This document shows, piece after piece, positions 15,008 to 21,745 of a stretch of 33,233 nt of DNA. Positions within the stretch are counted from its first letter, which is position 1. Each line of letters starts with the position of its first letter. The stretch covers positions 1-33,233 of the forward strand of contig JBELIG010000012.1 in assembly GCA_042091035.1 (NCBI GenBank), written 5' to 3'. A program made the translations under genes and the position numbers. The stretch comes from AM-2324 sp042091035. GTDB lineage: Bacteria; Bacteroidota; Bacteroidia; Chitinophagales; Saprospiraceae. The notes below the pieces were generated by a model. It saw nothing but the letters and a program-made list of their open reading frames with translations. It did not search any database and was not told the origin of the DNA.

Positions 15008-15517
15008 TTATCCTATGGAGACTAATTCCTCACAATAGGACTTAAATAATACCTGATCAAGATTCAATTGCTCCTTCAAGTACGTCTCAAAGGCCGATAA
15101 AAAATACTGATCTATTCCTTTAATTTCTAGTGCTAAAGATTGTTTAGAATACGCTAGACCTTTAGCATCCTTATAATCTCCACCATTAAATCTACCAACC
15201 GTGAAGGCAAGTATATTTTTTTCGGAATATTGTTTACCTCTGCGCTGCAAGTCTGCAAAATATGAAAGAACTAAAGCGTCTAGTTTCTTTTTGAGTAATT
15301 TGTGTTCTACAGGCAATAGTGGAATCACATATATCCCTCCTAGTGTCTGATCCATTGAAAGAATTTGCTCGGAAAGTCTTCCATTTTGAATGTAATAATC
15401 AATGCTCAGAATATCATTCGAACGATCGATTTGATCCCAATTGACTTCTTGGACCAATTGGCTTTTCTTTGCATCCAAAGGGAGGGCCTTTGAATGTTGG
15501 TTTTGGGTAATTCGCAT
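15008..15517 (-). CDS. Hypothetical protein, 169 aa, soluble
   Basis: I do not recognise this protein. It has no signal peptide and no membrane segment, so it is probably cytoplasmic. It opens with a basic, polar stretch (MRITQNQHSKALPLDAKKS), then a helix and strand mix with IYVIPLLPVEHKLLKKKLDALVLSYFADL (about 80-110) and AFTVGRFNGGDYKDAKG (about 123-140), ending in a helical tail (FETYLKEQLNLDQVLFKSYCEEL). The frame is open over its whole length with normal codon use, and the flanks hold a terminator 53 nt downstream and an 8-bp inverted repeat upstream. This supports a real gene. It stands alone, convergent with the thioredoxin-fold gene. Function unknown. Confidence 0.65.
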   Translation of the reverse strand: MRITQNQHSKALPLDAKKSQLVQEVNWDQIDRSNDILSIDYYIQNGRLSEQILSMDQTLGGIYVIPLLPVEHKLLKKKLDALVLSYFADLQRRGKQYSEKNILAFTVGRFNGGDYKDAKGLAYSKQSLALEIKGIDQYFLSAFETYLKEQLNLDQVLFKSYCEELVSIG

Positions 15518-15538
15518 AGTATAATTAAGAGATTGTTT

Positions 15539-15574
15539 GGAACTTAAAAACCATATTGCTCACGTATAAGTTCC
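15539..15574 (-). promoter_or_regulatory. Inverted repeat upstream of the hypothetical gene (possible operator or leader hairpin)
   Basis: GGAACTTA (15539-15546) is repeated in inverted form as TAAGTTCC (15567-15574), with 20 nt between. The inner edge is 22 nt from the ATG at 15517. It could be a dimeric repressor site or a leader hairpin. Confidence 0.35.
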
Positions 15575-15640
15575 TAGCGAAAAAACACCCGCTAACTGAA
15601 ATCAATTTATTTTATAAATTCAAAACAGGAAAGGCCTAGA

Positions 15641-15669
15641 CAAAAAAAGTGCCTTCGTAGGAAGGCACT
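15641..15669 (-). terminator. Orphan minus-strand terminator
   Basis: AGTGCCTTC (15648-15656) pairs with GAAGGCACT (15661-15669) around GTAG. Seven A at 15641-15647 give a T7 tail on the minus strand; the plus side has no T-run. No annotated gene ends here, so an unannotated minus-strand transcript should lie to the right. Confidence 0.75.
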
Positions 15670-15684
15670 AAAACAAAACACTAT

Positions 15685-15756
15685 TTACAAATCTGTTTTT
15701 ATTTTTCCGCACGAATCGAAAAGCAGATGATCGAATTCAATACCGAAAAAAAACAT
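15685..15756 (-). CDS. Possible micro-ORF (23 codons) before the orphan terminator
   Basis: ATG at 15756 opens MFFFGIEFDHLLFDSCGK..., stopping with TAA at 15685, 16 nt before the orphan terminator hairpin. The start follows an AAAGGA-type purine run. No homology is recognised and the ORF is short enough to occur by chance. I list it because the transcript that ends at this terminator has no other candidate product. Confidence 0.2.
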   Translation of the reverse strand: MFFFGIEFDHLLFDSCGKIKTDL

Positions 15757-15784
15757 TTCCTTTAGATTAGTTCATTAGATGATT

Positions 15785-15802
15785 GAGTATATCAATATAC
15801 TC
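15785..15802. repeat. 18-bp near-perfect palindrome
   Basis: GAGTATAT (15785-15792), a 2-nt centre CA, then ATATACTC (15795-15802). This is a symmetric site of the size used by dimeric regulators, about 30 nt upstream of the possible micro-ORF on the minus strand. No gene accounts for it. Confidence 0.4.
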
Positions 15803-15964
15803 TTATGTTTATTTGTCTGATTAAAAACCGCTATTTGTGTTGTTACTATGAGCTAAAGTCAAGGATACCTTTTACAAGATATTTAATGAGGTGGGTGTGC
15901 TAATTTTTAGCATGCGCTAATTTAAGAACTAGATTAGAACTATCCAATAACCAATTATAGGTAT

Positions 15965-16001
15965 AAAAAAAAACGGCAAAGGAAATTAATCTCTTTTGCC
16001 G
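15965..16001 (-). terminator. Terminator of the candidate small RNA
   Basis: Ten-bp stem (15974-15983 with 15992-16001, one G-U pair), 8-nt loop and nine T on the minus strand. The only upstream gene on this strand ends about 300 nt away. Confidence 0.85.
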
Positions 16002-16074
16002 ATTCTTAAGTCTTGCCAGGTATTCAATCTGGCGAAGTTTGTAATAATAGCCTACTACAAATATTTATCCTATT
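15965..16074 (-). ncRNA. Candidate small RNA, about 110 nt, three hairpins
   Basis: Read on the minus strand, an exact -7 box (16080-16087) would place the 5' end near 16074. Three hairpins follow. H1 is TTGTAGTA/TATTACAA with loop GGCTAT (16039-16060). H2 is CTT-C-GCCAG/CTGGC-AAG with loop ATTGAATAC (16012-16037). H3 is CGGCAAAAGA with TCCTTTGCCG, one G-U, 8-nt loop (15974-16001), followed by T9 (15973-15965), a classical terminator. The length is typical of bacterial sRNAs. No ORF of use lies inside. The fold is not 6S-like (one long hairpin) and lacks SRP or tmRNA features. No family is recognised, and targets are unknown. Confidence 0.6.
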
Positions 16075-16079
16075 CAATT

Positions 16080-16110
16080 CAAATATATGACATTTTTCAA
16101 TCTTTAAAAA
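16080..16110 (-). promoter_or_regulatory. Promoter of the candidate small RNA
   Basis: TATATTTG (16087-16080, minus strand) is an exact -7 match, with TTTT 19 nt upstream (16110-16107) in place of TTTG. Spacing and quality are like the tRNA promoters in this window. Confidence 0.55.
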
Positions 16111-16307
16111 GTGTCAATGCAGACCAAAAAATACATAAAAACATACGAATAATAAGCAGGTAGAGAACCCTAAACAGGAGACACTAATACATAAACACCT
16201 GAATTACAAAAAAATAAGTTGCACAAAATAGGGGTACAAGCTAAAAAATAAAAAGACTCTAGAATCAACATATTTTATGCCTAATATTAGCGTTTTGGTC
16301 CGACAAC
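16111..16307. other. Intergenic DNA between the candidate sRNA and the ABC ATPase gene
   Basis: AT-rich with no credible ORF. A weak hairpin with a U-rich tail on the minus strand around 16235-16262 (GATTCTAGAGTC then TTTTTATTTTTT) may end the ABC operon. Confidence 0.35.
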
Positions 16308-16985
16308 TTACGATTTGGCACCCAAGGTCTTAAGTTTTGAATCAATTATCTCCCCCATTGCAAGGTGCAATGAGTCAAAGTCAGAAGATAGATATGTCTT
16401 ATAATCGAATCCTTCTTGTATAAAATGAATTGAATTCGAACAATCAGTCAGCGATTCTAATATATGCGAAGAACAAATAATAATACGACCCTGGCTCTCC
16501 TTTTTAAGAATAGCCTTCATTAATTCATTGCCCTCAAGGTCGACACCATTGAATGGCTCATCAAGAATCAAGACCCTTCGATTTTGACAAAGTGCTGCAA
16601 TAAAAGCAATCTTTTTACGCATACCAGTCGAATAGTTATCGATTAATTCGTCCAAGGGCAAATCAAAGATGGAAGAAAGGTCAAAAGCCATTTTATCCAT
16701 CTTTCCAAGTACCAGCAGCAGATACTCCCTCCCCTTCATAAAAGGATAAAAGAATGGATCAGTTTGCAGTATTGATACATCTTTGTTTTCCAAAGGTTTT
16801 CCATCGTTAAGAATAGATCCCGAACTAAGCTTCAGACTTCCTGAAAGGATTTTAAAAAGAGTTGTCTTCCCAACACCATTCCTTCCCAAAACCCCATTTA
16901 TTTCATTTGAGCTAAAAGAAAGATTTAGGTCCTGAAATATCTTCTTGGATGGGTAAACAAAACTACAGGATTTCATTTCAAGCAT
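16308..16985 (-). CDS. ABC transporter ATP-binding protein
   Basis: Cytoplasmic ATPase subunit of 225 aa that powers a membrane partner. Walker A GRNGVGKT (34-41), Q-loop near Q74 (ILQTDPFFYPFMKGREYL), signature YSTGM (118-122), Walker B RVLILDEPF (137-145) and switch His H174 in SSHIL are all present. The signature departs from LSGGQ (S-T-G), as is common in BcrA/CcmA-type exporter ATPases. Its start overlaps the end of the permease gene by 8 nt, so the two are translationally coupled. The substrate is not shown by the sequence. The BcrA/ABC-2 style pairing suggests export, but I cannot say of what. Confidence 0.92.
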   Translation of the reverse strand: MLEMKSCSFVYPSKKIFQDLNLSFSSNEINGVLGRNGVGKTTLFKILSGSLKLSSGSILNDGKPLENKDVSILQTDPFFYPFMKGREYLLLVLGKMDKMAFDLSSIFDLPLDELIDNYSTGMRKKIAFIAALCQNRRVLILDEPFNGVDLEGNELMKAILKKESQGRIIICSSHILESLTDCSNSIHFIQEGFDYKTYLSSDFDSLHLAMGEIIDSKLKTLGAKS

Positions 16986-17925
16986 AATAATAATTCATAT
17001 TGCGCTCTGCACGAATATAATTGACTCCTGTATAAACCAAGGAGACCAAAAACAAGCCAGGCAAAAAATTAAATAATATAAATATGGAGAGCACATTAGA
17101 ACTAGCCACTAGTATGCGATCTGGTGTATATGTGCGATACTTATAGGAGATAAACATGCAGATATTAAGTAGAGTAATAAAATACCCGCCCAAGTACCAA
17201 AAGAAGTGATCACCATTACCCAAGCAAGTAAGTAGCAGAGCAGGCAGTAGAAATACTTGCATTGCAATCATATTGCTGATCATTTTCTTAGCCACAAAAT
17301 TCTTTGACCAATTTATCATCGAACGATCCTCCACAGAATTGAAAATACCAGGAAGACAAATCGAAAACAAAAAGACAAACACAAAGAAAAAAGCAAAATG
17401 AAAATAACTAGCTAAACCTAAAGCTGTGAGAATGATCAATACTAGAGGCTGTCGCTCAAAAAAAAACTTCATCTCAAATAACTGTAATGGGATAAAGCGG
17501 ATACTCCGTTTATTATCTTTTATCTGATAATCTCCCAACAGATATTTGCCAACTAAAGCAACAAGTAAAGCAATCAGTATATTCACCAACACCTTACTCC
17601 ATTGGTTTGTGACAATAAATAAAATGAAAAGTGGTATTTGTAAAAGGATATATTCAGAAAAGTATAATCCTATAATATGTTTATCACTTTTGAACAAGGA
17701 CTCCAAAAACATACGGTCCTTTCTTTGGTAATGCACAAGAACTAATAAAGTTAAGACTGCTATTGTGGACACAATCAAATCTGAATTAATAATAAAAACT
17801 ATTCCTCGAGCAATCATCGAAAGTGCCAAAACAGCCACTACCAAAACAAGTAAATAGCCTGCATCTTTAAAAAGCCTATGGGCTTGTAAAAAACGAAACT
17901 TAAGAAGCTGAATGAGAATCTGCAT
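16978..17925 (-). CDS. ABC-2-like membrane permease
   Basis: An integral membrane protein of 315 aa with about eight hydrophobic segments (about 20-45, 50-70, 88-130, 160-190, 210-230, 240-265, 275-300). No Pfam motif is certain by eye; the pairing and topology fit the permease of a small ABC exporter. Codons upstream to an ATG at 18003 run through the terminator of the preceding TonB gene and lack coding character, so I take the ATG at 17925 (MQILIQLLKFRFLQAH), which begins with the basic interfacial helix usual for such permeases. It is the first gene of a two-gene unit with the ATPase. Substrate unknown. Confidence 0.8.
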   Translation of the reverse strand: MQILIQLLKFRFLQAHRLFKDAGYLLVLVVAVLALSMIARGIVFIINSDLIVSTIAVLTLLVLVHYQRKDRMFLESLFKSDKHIIGLYFSEYILLQIPLFILFIVTNQWSKVLVNILIALLVALVGKYLLGDYQIKDNKRSIRFIPLQLFEMKFFFERQPLVLIILTALGLASYFHFAFFFVFVFLFSICLPGIFNSVEDRSMINWSKNFVAKKMISNMIAMQVFLLPALLLTCLGNGDHFFWYLGGYFITLLNICMFISYKYRTYTPDRILVASSNVLSIFILFNFLPGLFLVSLVYTGVNYIRAERNMNYYYA

Positions 17926-17960
17926 TAATAAATATAGATAAATGCCTGAGCAATTAATAT

Positions 17961-17988
17961 AAAAAGGCCACCCATTAGATGAGTGGCC
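17961..17988 (-). terminator. Terminator of the Oar-like TonB receptor gene
   Basis: On the minus strand GGCCAC (17988-17983 with 17966-17971) plus a 3-bp inner stem beyond a C-A mismatch, loop of three, then T5 from the A-run 17961-17965. It sits 34 nt after the stop at 18022. Confidence 0.72.
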
Positions 17989-18021
17989 CCTTGATACAGT
18001 CAAATCTGTATATATTTTAGA

Positions 18022-21000
18022 TTAAAATCTGTATCTCAGACCGATCTGCATTTGCCATCTTGACATAAGGCTGAAGTCATCCGTAAATGTACTTGTTAAT
18101 GCCGGATCGAAGCTATACGTTGGTTCACCATCTGTCACACTAACACCTACTGGCTGTGTATTTGTTGGGAATTGGCGCACACCCCAATCTGAACTAAACA
18201 TATTACCGATGTTCAGAATATCAATACTAAGCTGAAGCATGTTATCATCTGAAACCATAAGATCCTGAAGGATTCTAAGATCCCATCTGCTATACCATGG
18301 ACTAAGCATACCATACTTCTCCATTACCTCACCTCTGTTTGCATTCAAATATTCATCCTGCTGAATAAATGCCTCGTAACCATTTCTACCAGCTTCAGAA
18401 GAGAAATTCATTGCTGCTAAATCAGATTCCGTAGGAATATAGATAAGGTCATTCAAACCTGAACCATCATTGTTGATATCCCCAGAATAGGTATAACTAA
18501 ATCGACCACCCTGTGCATATTCCATGAACAATGCCACAGAAGTTGCCATTTTTCCATATTCTATTCGATGCATCAAAGTACCGATCACTCTGTGACGATT
18601 ACCATAAAGTGATGGACTCAAAAGTGCTTGATTTACATTTCCATAGGCTGGATTTCTTTCATAAGCATCTGAAGATATTTCCGCTTCAATAGAACTTGCA
18701 TCCTTAGAATCCAAGAAGTTATAAGCAAGACTTGCAGACATTCCATTTGCAAAATCTTTCTTAGCAGAAACTGTCCAGTTGAAAGAAGAACCCACATCCG
18801 TATTCGTAAATACATAAGCGTTGTTCGAGAATGATCCAAAAGGACCACTATTTCTATCTCCTGCACCATAAACAGGTCTATTATCTACACCACCTAAGGT
18901 CGCCGTGGGAGCTTTTAAACCATAGTTTCGCACCATCATACCATTGATATCTTTTGTGTAAATGATATCCGTAGTCAATACTACACCATTATCTAATTTA
19001 TGATCTATACCTAGATTTGATCTCCAAACCTGAGGATATTTGAAATCTGGATTTGTAACACAGTAGAACCACCAATTTGGATTCGCGATCTGATTACCTA
19101 TCCATACAAACGGAAGACGACCTGTAAACAAACCTGAACCACCTCTAATCTGTGTTGTTCCTGATCCATTCACATCATAGTTGAAGCCTATGCGTGGCGA
19201 AATAAGTGGCGTCTGACTTGGTAATACGGTGTGATCAAAGGTAACTGACTCTCCATCTTCATTGAAATACTCAATCTCAGGATTATAATCAAAGCCAGCA
19301 CGATCTATATTCTCTTGAGCTTTTGTAGGCGTGTCAAAATACAATGGTAAATCCATTCTAAGCCCTAATGTTAAGGTAAAGTCATTAGACATTGCCCACT
19401 CGTCCTGAATATAGAAAGCCCCTTGTCCAACATTTGTCTCAGCAAGTGCCCAGCTATCATTCTCCGTGTTTCCGTTAAATGTAGCTTGAGCTCCATCAAC
19501 GTAAGATTGAAGAGCTCCGGTATTTAGACTATCCAAAAATGCCCCTACTGATTCAAAGCCAGGTCCAAATGTACCTCCTACTATTCCACCATCATATGCA
19601 CCCAAATTAAATGAGTTATTGAAGTCGAACTTCTCTAAGGATGCACCGATCGTAAAGGTATGGTCACCTGCATATAGATTAAAGTTATTTGAGATTTGTA
19701 GAACATCCTGATCCAATACATTATTGATTGAGAATGGTTCATGACCAGCTACTATATATCGGATTCCATCCTGGTTGATATTAATCACTGGAAATGGAGT
19801 TGATCTTGGATTACGGCTATCTCGGAAAGCAGTATATCCCACTTTTAAGTTGTTTGCCATATTATTCCCCATCAACATGCGCCATTCAGCAATCGCTGAG
19901 TGAATAACATTGGTAATGGTATATCCTGAATTTTCAAACTGTAATGTTGTAGCATCTGGCCCTCTTCTACCCAATGCAGAAGGGTGTGCCGGTTTATCCT
20001 TGCTTGCATCCAACCAGTTGTACGTTAAAGTCAGTGAATTATTTTCACTCAAATTAAAATCCAATTTAGCCAAAGCTTTTTGGCTACTTGTTTCGTGCAG
20101 ATAATTTTCATAATCTCCAGTTACATAACCGAATTCACTAGCCAAAGCACTAGAAACAGCATCTAAATCAGAAGCTAATACCCTAGATATATTTGAACCG
20201 CTTCCTCCTCGATTTGCCAGGAAATTTGATCCAAGATCTGTTCTATTATCTTGCTCGTAGTTCGCGAAGAAGAAAATCTTATCCTTTATAATAGCACCAC
20301 CTACAGAAGCACCAAATTGTAATTGCTGAAGATCTGCAACAAAAATATCATTGCCACTCACCTTAGAACCTGTCATGGCTTCATTTCTTCCAAAACCATA
20401 CACTGTCCCAGCAAATTTATTTGACCCTGACTTTGTAACTGCGTTTATTGCAGCTCCTGTAAAACCTGCTTGCGTTACATCATAGGGAGCAAGTGAAACT
20501 TGAATCTGTTCGATGGCATCCAGCGATACTGGTTGTGCATCGGTTTGACCACCAGGTGTTGCCGCATCAAGTCCAAAAGGATTATTGAAAATAGATCCAT
20601 CTAACGAAAAGTTATTAAACTGATCATTTCGACCTCCAAATGAATTTCCATCCGCAGATGGCGTAAGTCTTGTAAAGTCAGAAGCAGATCTTGAGATTGT
20701 TGGCAAAGCTGTCAATTCTCGAGTTCCAATTGATGTTGCTGCTCCAGTACGTTCGCTGTCAAAAACAGCATCTTTCTGTCCAGAAACTACAAACTCAACC
20801 AATTCAACATCACCAGACTTCATGGTGAAGTTCATTTTGAGCTTTTGACCAATACTCAAATTAATATTATTCTCTGTTTTATCTTGATAACCGATATAGC
20901 TAACGGTAACAGAGTATGGTCCACCAATCTTCATATTTGGTAAAGTATAACGACCATCAGTCCTTGTTGTGGTTCCGTAGCTAACTCCAGATGGCTCATG

Positions 21001-21147
21001 GACAGCAACTACTGTTGCACCAATAAGTGTTTCACCACCGGAATCTACTATCTTACCATTTATTGTTGCTGTTGTGACTTGAGCGTTTGCATCAACAGCG
21101 AACAAGCATAACATGCTTGCAATCACTAGTAAAAGTTTATTTTTCAT
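18022..21147 (-). CDS. Oar-like TonB-dependent receptor with carboxypeptidase-like domain
   Basis: A large outer-membrane barrel of 1041 aa. Signal peptide residues 1-22 (ANAQ end). A carboxypeptidase D regulatory-like beta sandwich follows (about 25-110; INGKIVDSGGETLIGATVVA, DGRYTLPNMKIGGPYSVTVSYIGYQ). The plug spans about 130-235 (FNNFSLDGSIFNN, AIEQIQVSLAPYDVTQAGFTGAAINAVTKSGSN), and a 22-strand type barrel extends to the C-terminal Phe of MQIGLRYRF. The FNNFSLDGS and APYDVTQAGF motifs are typical of the Oar group, so it is not a SusC (no SusD neighbour). Substrate is unknown; Oar of Myxococcus binds PopC, a protease, which shows that this group can serve protein export. Start at 21147 fits the signal peptide. 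It is divergent from the Spy-like gene. Confidence 0.9.
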   Translation of the reverse strand: MKNKLLLVIASMLCLFAVDANAQVTTATINGKIVDSGGETLIGATVVAVHEPSGVSYGTTTRTDGRYTLPNMKIGGPYSVTVSYIGYQDKTENNINLSIGQKLKMNFTMKSGDVELVEFVVSGQKDAVFDSERTGAATSIGTRELTALPTISRSASDFTRLTPSADGNSFGGRNDQFNNFSLDGSIFNNPFGLDAATPGGQTDAQPVSLDAIEQIQVSLAPYDVTQAGFTGAAINAVTKSGSNKFAGTVYGFGRNEAMTGSKVSGNDIFVADLQQLQFGASVGGAIIKDKIFFFANYEQDNRTDLGSNFLANRGGSGSNISRVLASDLDAVSSALASEFGYVTGDYENYLHETSSQKALAKLDFNLSENNSLTLTYNWLDASKDKPAHPSALGRRGPDATTLQFENSGYTITNVIHSAIAEWRMLMGNNMANNLKVGYTAFRDSRNPRSTPFPVININQDGIRYIVAGHEPFSINNVLDQDVLQISNNFNLYAGDHTFTIGASLEKFDFNNSFNLGAYDGGIVGGTFGPGFESVGAFLDSLNTGALQSYVDGAQATFNGNTENDSWALAETNVGQGAFYIQDEWAMSNDFTLTLGLRMDLPLYFDTPTKAQENIDRAGFDYNPEIEYFNEDGESVTFDHTVLPSQTPLISPRIGFNYDVNGSGTTQIRGGSGLFTGRLPFVWIGNQIANPNWWFYCVTNPDFKYPQVWRSNLGIDHKLDNGVVLTTDIIYTKDINGMMVRNYGLKAPTATLGGVDNRPVYGAGDRNSGPFGSFSNNAYVFTNTDVGSSFNWTVSAKKDFANGMSASLAYNFLDSKDASSIEAEISSDAYERNPAYGNVNQALLSPSLYGNRHRVIGTLMHRIEYGKMATSVALFMEYAQGGRFSYTYSGDINNDGSGLNDLIYIPTESDLAAMNFSSEAGRNGYEAFIQQDEYLNANRGEVMEKYGMLSPWYSRWDLRILQDLMVSDDNMLQLSIDILNIGNMFSSDWGVRQFPTNTQPVGVSVTDGEPTYSFDPALTSTFTDDFSLMSRWQMQIGLRYRF

Positions 21148-21327
21148 AATTTTGAATTATGTTTCTAATAAGTATCGTACATGTTAAATTTATTTAATAT
21201 TCTCTTAACATCTAAATAATTTCTGTAATATTTATAAGCAAATTGTTGAACTCATATTAAACCTTTAGGCTTTATTGCAGTCTATCAATAGTTTTCATAA
21301 ATAATTAAAAAACAACAATTTAAAAAA

Positions 21328-21699
21328 ATGAAAAATTTAACACTGTTACTTTTTTTAATATGTACCCCTTTAGTTCTTATGGCCCAAAGAGGTCCTGGAC
21401 CCAGTCCTAGTGAACGAGTAAAAATAATGGACGATAGTTTAAGTTTATCTGAGGCTCAAGAACAAAGATTGCTTGACTTATTTGAAAGCACCCGGGAAAC
21501 AATGCTAGATATTCGGGACAATAGTGAATCCGTTGAGCAATTTCGATCTGAGTTTAGGGCAATCAGACTTCAGGAAAAAGAAAAAATACAACTATATCTC
21601 ACCGGTGAGCAATTCCAAAGATGGGAAGTAATACAGGCACAGAGAAATGAATATCGTAGATCACAAAGAAAGGGGAAGCAAAACAAGAAACCCGACTAA
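21328..21699 (+). CDS. Small periplasmic Spy/CpxP-like helical protein
   Basis: A secreted protein of 123 aa. The signal peptide occupies residues 1-19 (ends LMAQ). The mature part is helical, charged and rich in E, Q and R: LSLSEAQEQRLLDLFESTRETM, FRSEFRAIRLQEKEKIQLYLTGEQFQRWEVIQAQ. It resembles the LTxxQ repeats of the Spy/CpxP/DUF4890 group, here as LSLSEAQ and LTGEQF. Such proteins bind metals or unfolded proteins in the periplasm. The tail is strongly basic (RRSQRKGKQNKK). It lies 46 nt upstream of a TonB-linked barrel gene, so cotranscription is likely, and it may help fold or load that barrel. Confident as a secreted helical protein, less so as a Spy homologue. Confidence 0.7.
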   Translation: MKNLTLLLFLICTPLVLMAQRGPGPSPSERVKIMDDSLSLSEAQEQRLLDLFESTRETMLDIRDNSESVEQFRSEFRAIRLQEKEKIQLYLTGEQFQRWEVIQAQRNEYRRSQRKGKQNKKPD

Positions 21700-21745
21700 A
21701 CAAATAAAAACCAATACGCATTTCACAACGAGATCAACATAACAT

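Noticed and set aside
15965..16074. Known stable RNA (6S, SRP, tmRNA, RNase P)
   Set aside because: The three-hairpin shape, length and sequence lack the long single hairpin of 6S, the SRP tetraloop domain, the Ala-tRNA-like ends of tmRNA and the RNase P core.
18022..21147. SusC/SusD glycan-uptake locus (also suggested by the nearby ECF sigma)
   Set aside because: The receptor is Oar-like, no SusD lipoprotein or glycoside hydrolase is present, and the sigma operon is 7 kb away and encodes proteases.
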